From: Polaromonas sp.
GTDB taxonomy: Bacteria; Pseudomonadota; Gammaproteobacteria; Burkholderiales; Burkholderiaceae_C
Length of the DNA stretch: 64,000 bases
Assembly: GCF_029945895.1 (NCBI RefSeq)
Contig: NZ_JAQSDL010000097.1
Span: forward strand, 18,732-82,731
Reading direction: 5' to 3'
Of this stretch, positions 61,515 through 64,000 are shown in pieces; the first letter of the stretch is position 1, and each line of letters opens with the position of its first letter. The notes beneath the pieces are model-generated. The model was not told the origin of the DNA and did no database searches. It was given only the letters and a program-made list of their open reading frames with translations. A program made the position numbers and the translations under genes.

Positions 61515-63122
61515 TTAGAAACGGAAGACACCGAACGGCGTCGGTTTGGCGGCAGTACGGGATGCGAGGTCGAGCAGCAGCCCCATGGCGTCGCGTGTTT
61601 CCACCGGATCGATGATGCCGTCCACCCACAAATTCGAGGAGAAGTTTTTCGCCGGCTGGAAGTCTTCGTAAATCTTGCGCACCGGGGCCTTGAACGCCTC
61701 TTCTTCCTCGGGCGTCCACTCTTTTCCCTCGGTCTTGTTGATCTGTTTGCGCACCAGCGCCATCACAGTGGCGGCCTGATCCGGACCCATGATGGCCGCG
61801 CGGCCGGTCGGCCAGGCAAACATCGCGGTCGGATTGAACGGGCGGCCGCACATCGCCAGGTAGCCGGCGCCGTAAGAGGCGCCCATGATGATGGTGTACT
61901 TGGGCACGTTGGCCGACGCCATGGCCGTGATCATCTTGGCGCCGGCCTTGGCGATGCCGGCCTGCTCGGCGGCGCGCCCGACCATGAAACCGGTCACATC
62001 GGCCATGAACAGCAGCGGGATGTCGCGCTGGCAGCACAAATCAATGAAGTGCGCCGCCTTCATCGCGCTGTCCGGGAACAGCACGCCCTGGTTGGCCAGG
62101 ATGCCGACCTCGTGGCCATGGATGCGCGCAAAGCCGGTCAGCAGGGTGTCGCCGTACATCGGCTTGAATTCCTGAAACCGGCTGTCGTCGACAAAACGCG
62201 CCAGAATCTCGCGCGTGTCGGTCGGAATCTTGGTGTCGCGGCTGATGATGCCGTAAATCTCGCGCGGATCGAAGCGCGGCGGCAGCGACGGCTGGCGCGT
62301 CCAGCGTGGCTTGGGCTGCTCGCCCAGGTCCCGTACGATTTCACGCGTGATGGCCAGCGCGTGGCGGTCATCTTCGGCGATGTGGTCGGTGACGCCGCTG
62401 ACACTGCAGTGCATCTTGGCGCCGCCCAGCGACTCGGCATCCACCGTCTCGCCGGTGGCGGCAAAGGTCAGCTCGGGACCGCCGAGGTACATATAGCCCT
62501 GCTCCTTAACAATCACCGCCTCGTCGCACAGCGCCGGGATGTAGGCGCCACCCGCCGTGCAGGGGCCCATCACCACGGCAATCTGCTGGATGCCTTCGGC
62601 CGACATGCGAACCTGGTTGTTGAAAATGCTGCCGAACTGCCCCACATCGGGAAAGATGTTGGCCATTTCCGGCAGGAAGGCGCCACCACTGTCCACCAGC
62701 GTGATGCAGGGCAAGCGGTGTGCCCAGGCAATCTGCTGCGCCCGCACATGCTTCTTGCAGGTCATGCCGTAGTAGGTGCCGCCCTTCACGGTGGCGTCGT
62801 TGGCGATGATCATGCACGCTCGACCCTGCACCAGGCCGATGCCGGTGATGATGCTGGCGCCCGGCGGCACGCCGTCGTACATGCCTTCGCCGGCCAGCAT
62901 GCCGACCTCCAGGAAAGGCGAACCCGGATCGAGCAGCACTTCGACGCGATGCCGCGGCAGGATCTTGTTGCGCGCCAGGTGTTTTTCCCGCGCTTTCAGG
63001 GGGCCACCGGCCAGCGCCTGTTGGCGACGACTCTGCAGGTTCGCGATCACGGCCTCGTAGGCTTGGCGGTTGAGCCGAAACTCGTCGTCAGAAGTCGACA
63101 CACGTGAAGAAAGAATGGTCAT
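61515..63122 (-). CDS. liuB: Methylcrotonyl-CoA carboxylase beta (carboxyltransferase)
   Basis: This 535-residue carboxyltransferase has FNNQVRMSAEGIQQIAVVMG, CTAGGAYIPALCDE, GASYGAGYLAMCGRPF and MFAWPTGRAAIMG, closely matching MCC beta subunits. With the alpha subunit it makes 3-methylglutaconyl-CoA from 3-methylcrotonyl-CoA. The downstream hydratase and lyase complete leucine/isovalerate and terpenoid terminal degradation. Confidence 0.9.
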   Translation of the reverse strand: MTILSSRVSTSDDEFRLNRQAYEAVIANLQSRRQQALAGGPLKAREKHLARNKILPRHRVEVLLDPGSPFLEVGMLAGEGMYDGVPPGASIITGIGLVQGRACMIIANDATVKGGTYYGMTCKKHVRAQQIAWAHRLPCITLVDSGGAFLPEMANIFPDVGQFGSIFNNQVRMSAEGIQQIAVVMGPCTAGGAYIPALCDEAVIVKEQGYMYLGGPELTFAATGETVDAESLGGAKMHCSVSGVTDHIAEDDRHALAITREIVRDLGEQPKPRWTRQPSLPPRFDPREIYGIISRDTKIPTDTREILARFVDDSRFQEFKPMYGDTLLTGFARIHGHEVGILANQGVLFPDSAMKAAHFIDLCCQRDIPLLFMADVTGFMVGRAAEQAGIAKAGAKMITAMASANVPKYTIIMGASYGAGYLAMCGRPFNPTAMFAWPTGRAAIMGPDQAATVMALVRKQINKTEGKEWTPEEEEAFKAPVRKIYEDFQPAKNFSSNLWVDGIIDPVETRDAMGLLLDLASRTAAKPTPFGVFRF

Positions 63123-63153
63123 AGTCGCTCTTGCGTCGGTTCGTAAAAAAGTA

Positions 63154-63945
63154 TCAGGGCTTGAACACGGGGGTGCGGCGGGCTTCGAACGCCGCCAGGC
63201 CCTCGCTGACGTCGTCGTCCATCAGGGCGGCACTGGCCAGGTCTTCTTCCAGCTGGAGGCCGACCTCCAATGAGCCCTCCATGCCCTGGCGCGCCAGGCG
63301 CTTCATGGTCGCCATGCCGATGCGGCTGCGCGTGGCGATCTTGGTGCAGTACGCCAGCGCCTCTTCGTGCAGCTTGTCGGGCTCGACCACGTAATTGACC
63401 AAGCCCCACTGTTCGGCAGTGGCGGCATCGATCCAGCGCGCCGAGAAAAACATGTCCAAGCCGCGGCGCAGGCCAACGATGCGCGCAAAGCGCTGGCTGC
63501 CGCCCCAGCCGGGAATCAGGCCGAACTGGGCATGCTGGTCGCCAAAGCGCGCGTCCCTGGCCGCAAAGATGATGTCGCAGGCCAGCATCAGTTCACTGCC
63601 ACCGGCCAGGGTCAGGCCCTGGCAGGCCGCCACCACCGGCAGATCGCTGCGCTCCAGGCGCTTGAGCACGCTGTGGCCATAGCTGATGAACTGCTTGAGT
63701 TTGGCCGGGTCAGCGCGCAGCAACTTCACCTCGTCGAGGTCGGCGCCGGTGCAGAAATGCTTGCCTTGCGAGCGGATCAAGATGGCGCGCACACCGGAGC
63801 CGGGTTTCTCGAATTCGTCAACCGCCGCCTCGATGCCCGCATGAACGGACATCGACAGACAATTGAATTTCTCGGGGCGTGCCAACTCGATGATGCCGAC
63901 CGCACCGGAACAAGTGACGACGACAGGAGGGGGAACCTGACTCAT
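63154..63945 (-). CDS. Enoyl-CoA hydratase/isomerase family protein
   Basis: This 263-residue crotonase has FCTGADLDEVK, LAGGSELMLACDIIFAA and GLIPGWGGSQRFAR. Glu of SELML is the first hydratase acid; the second site reads DQHAQFGLIP, so Glu is replaced by Gln/Ala. Such members are often isomerases or hydratases for unusual substrates. It is coupled to the gene before it by an ATGA overlap. Confidence 0.86.
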   Translation of the reverse strand: MSQVPPPVVVTCSGAVGIIELARPEKFNCLSMSVHAGIEAAVDEFEKPGSGVRAILIRSQGKHFCTGADLDEVKLLRADPAKLKQFISYGHSVLKRLERSDLPVVAACQGLTLAGGSELMLACDIIFAARDARFGDQHAQFGLIPGWGGSQRFARIVGLRRGLDMFFSARWIDAATAEQWGLVNYVVEPDKLHEEALAYCTKIATRSRIGMATMKRLARQGMEGSLEVGLQLEEDLASAALMDDDVSEGLAAFEARRTPVFKP

Positions 63946-64000
63946 TTCTTGCTCTCCTTGGCATACTGCACGGCGGCGCGGCCCACGCGCTCGCGGGCAA
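63942..64000 (-). CDS. C-terminal fragment of an unidentified gene (runs off right edge)
   Basis: Only the last 18 codons are visible, ending VGRAAVQYAKESKK and a TGA that overlaps the next ATG. This is too short for family assignment, but the overlap shows it is part of the same minus-strand operon. Confidence 0.6.
   Translation of the reverse strand, partial: ARERVGRAAVQYAKESKK

Overview
The window looks like a high-GC betaproteobacterial chromosome, most likely Burkholderiales (Comamonadaceae-like). The reasons are tightly packed acyl-CoA catabolic operons with ATGA overlaps, a Bug-type solute receptor, CaiB/BaiF CoA-transferases and paired TetR and IclR regulators. I assigned no species. 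The left edge holds the first 40 codons of etfB, the electron acceptor partner for the seven acyl-CoA dehydrogenases (ACADs) or ACAD-like proteins in the window.

Region 1 (0.4-20.2 kb, plus strand) is one long operon bracketed by two related TetR regulators. It encodes an ACAD, a thiolase, a FadB-type hydratase/dehydrogenase, an acyl-CoA carboxylase (beta and alpha; geranyl-CoA type by context), an overlapping pair of ACADs, a MoxR ATPase with its VWA partner, a NUDIX/metallo-beta-lactamase fusion, a hotdog thioesterase, an AtuA protein and another ACAD. AtuA plus a carboxylase plus an AtuD-like ACAD is the signature of acyclic terpenoid (citronellol/geraniol) breakdown. The MoxR/VWA pair is unexpected there.

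Region 2 (20.4-28.1 kb, plus strand) looks like a stress or export module: a TetR with a palindromic operator candidate, two Ala/Lys/Glu repeat proteins resembling LEA proteins (one secreted, one with a DUF883-like N-terminus), and an RND tripartite efflux pump.

Region 3 (28.6-33.9 kb) is a small IclR-controlled acid catabolism locus: a TauD-like dioxygenase and CoA-transferase face an IclR gene, an enoyl-CoA hydratase and a MmgE/PrpD protein.

Region 4 (34.1-43.4 kb) is a cassette with a quinone oxidoreductase-like protein, ACAD, hotdog protein, CoA-transferase, Bug receptor, alpha-methylacyl-CoA racemase and IclR. It is flanked by about 237-bp diverged direct repeats. Its IclR gene has been broken in layers: a group II intron, now an ORF-less relic of about 278 bp, entered the 3' part, and an IS701-like element then landed at the exon/intron junction. 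Joining the two exons restores an open IclR C-terminus that ends 13 bp from the convergent racemase gene.

Region 5 (43.5-64 kb, almost all minus strand) is a second large catabolic array. It contains 3-methylcrotonyl-CoA carboxylase (alpha and beta), methylglutaconyl-CoA hydratase and an HMG-CoA-lyase-like enzyme (a liu-type set), then an ACAD, a metallo-hydrolase, two hotdog thioesterases, SDRs, a transglutaminase-like protein, hydrolases, two AMP-forming CoA ligases, a thiolase/DUF35 pair and another ACAD. With Region 1 this could take a methyl-branched isoprenoid acid through activation, desaturation, beta-methyl carboxylation and chain shortening to 3-methylcrotonyl-CoA, and on to acetoacetate and acetyl-CoA. 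That pathway is inferred from gene families and was not tested.
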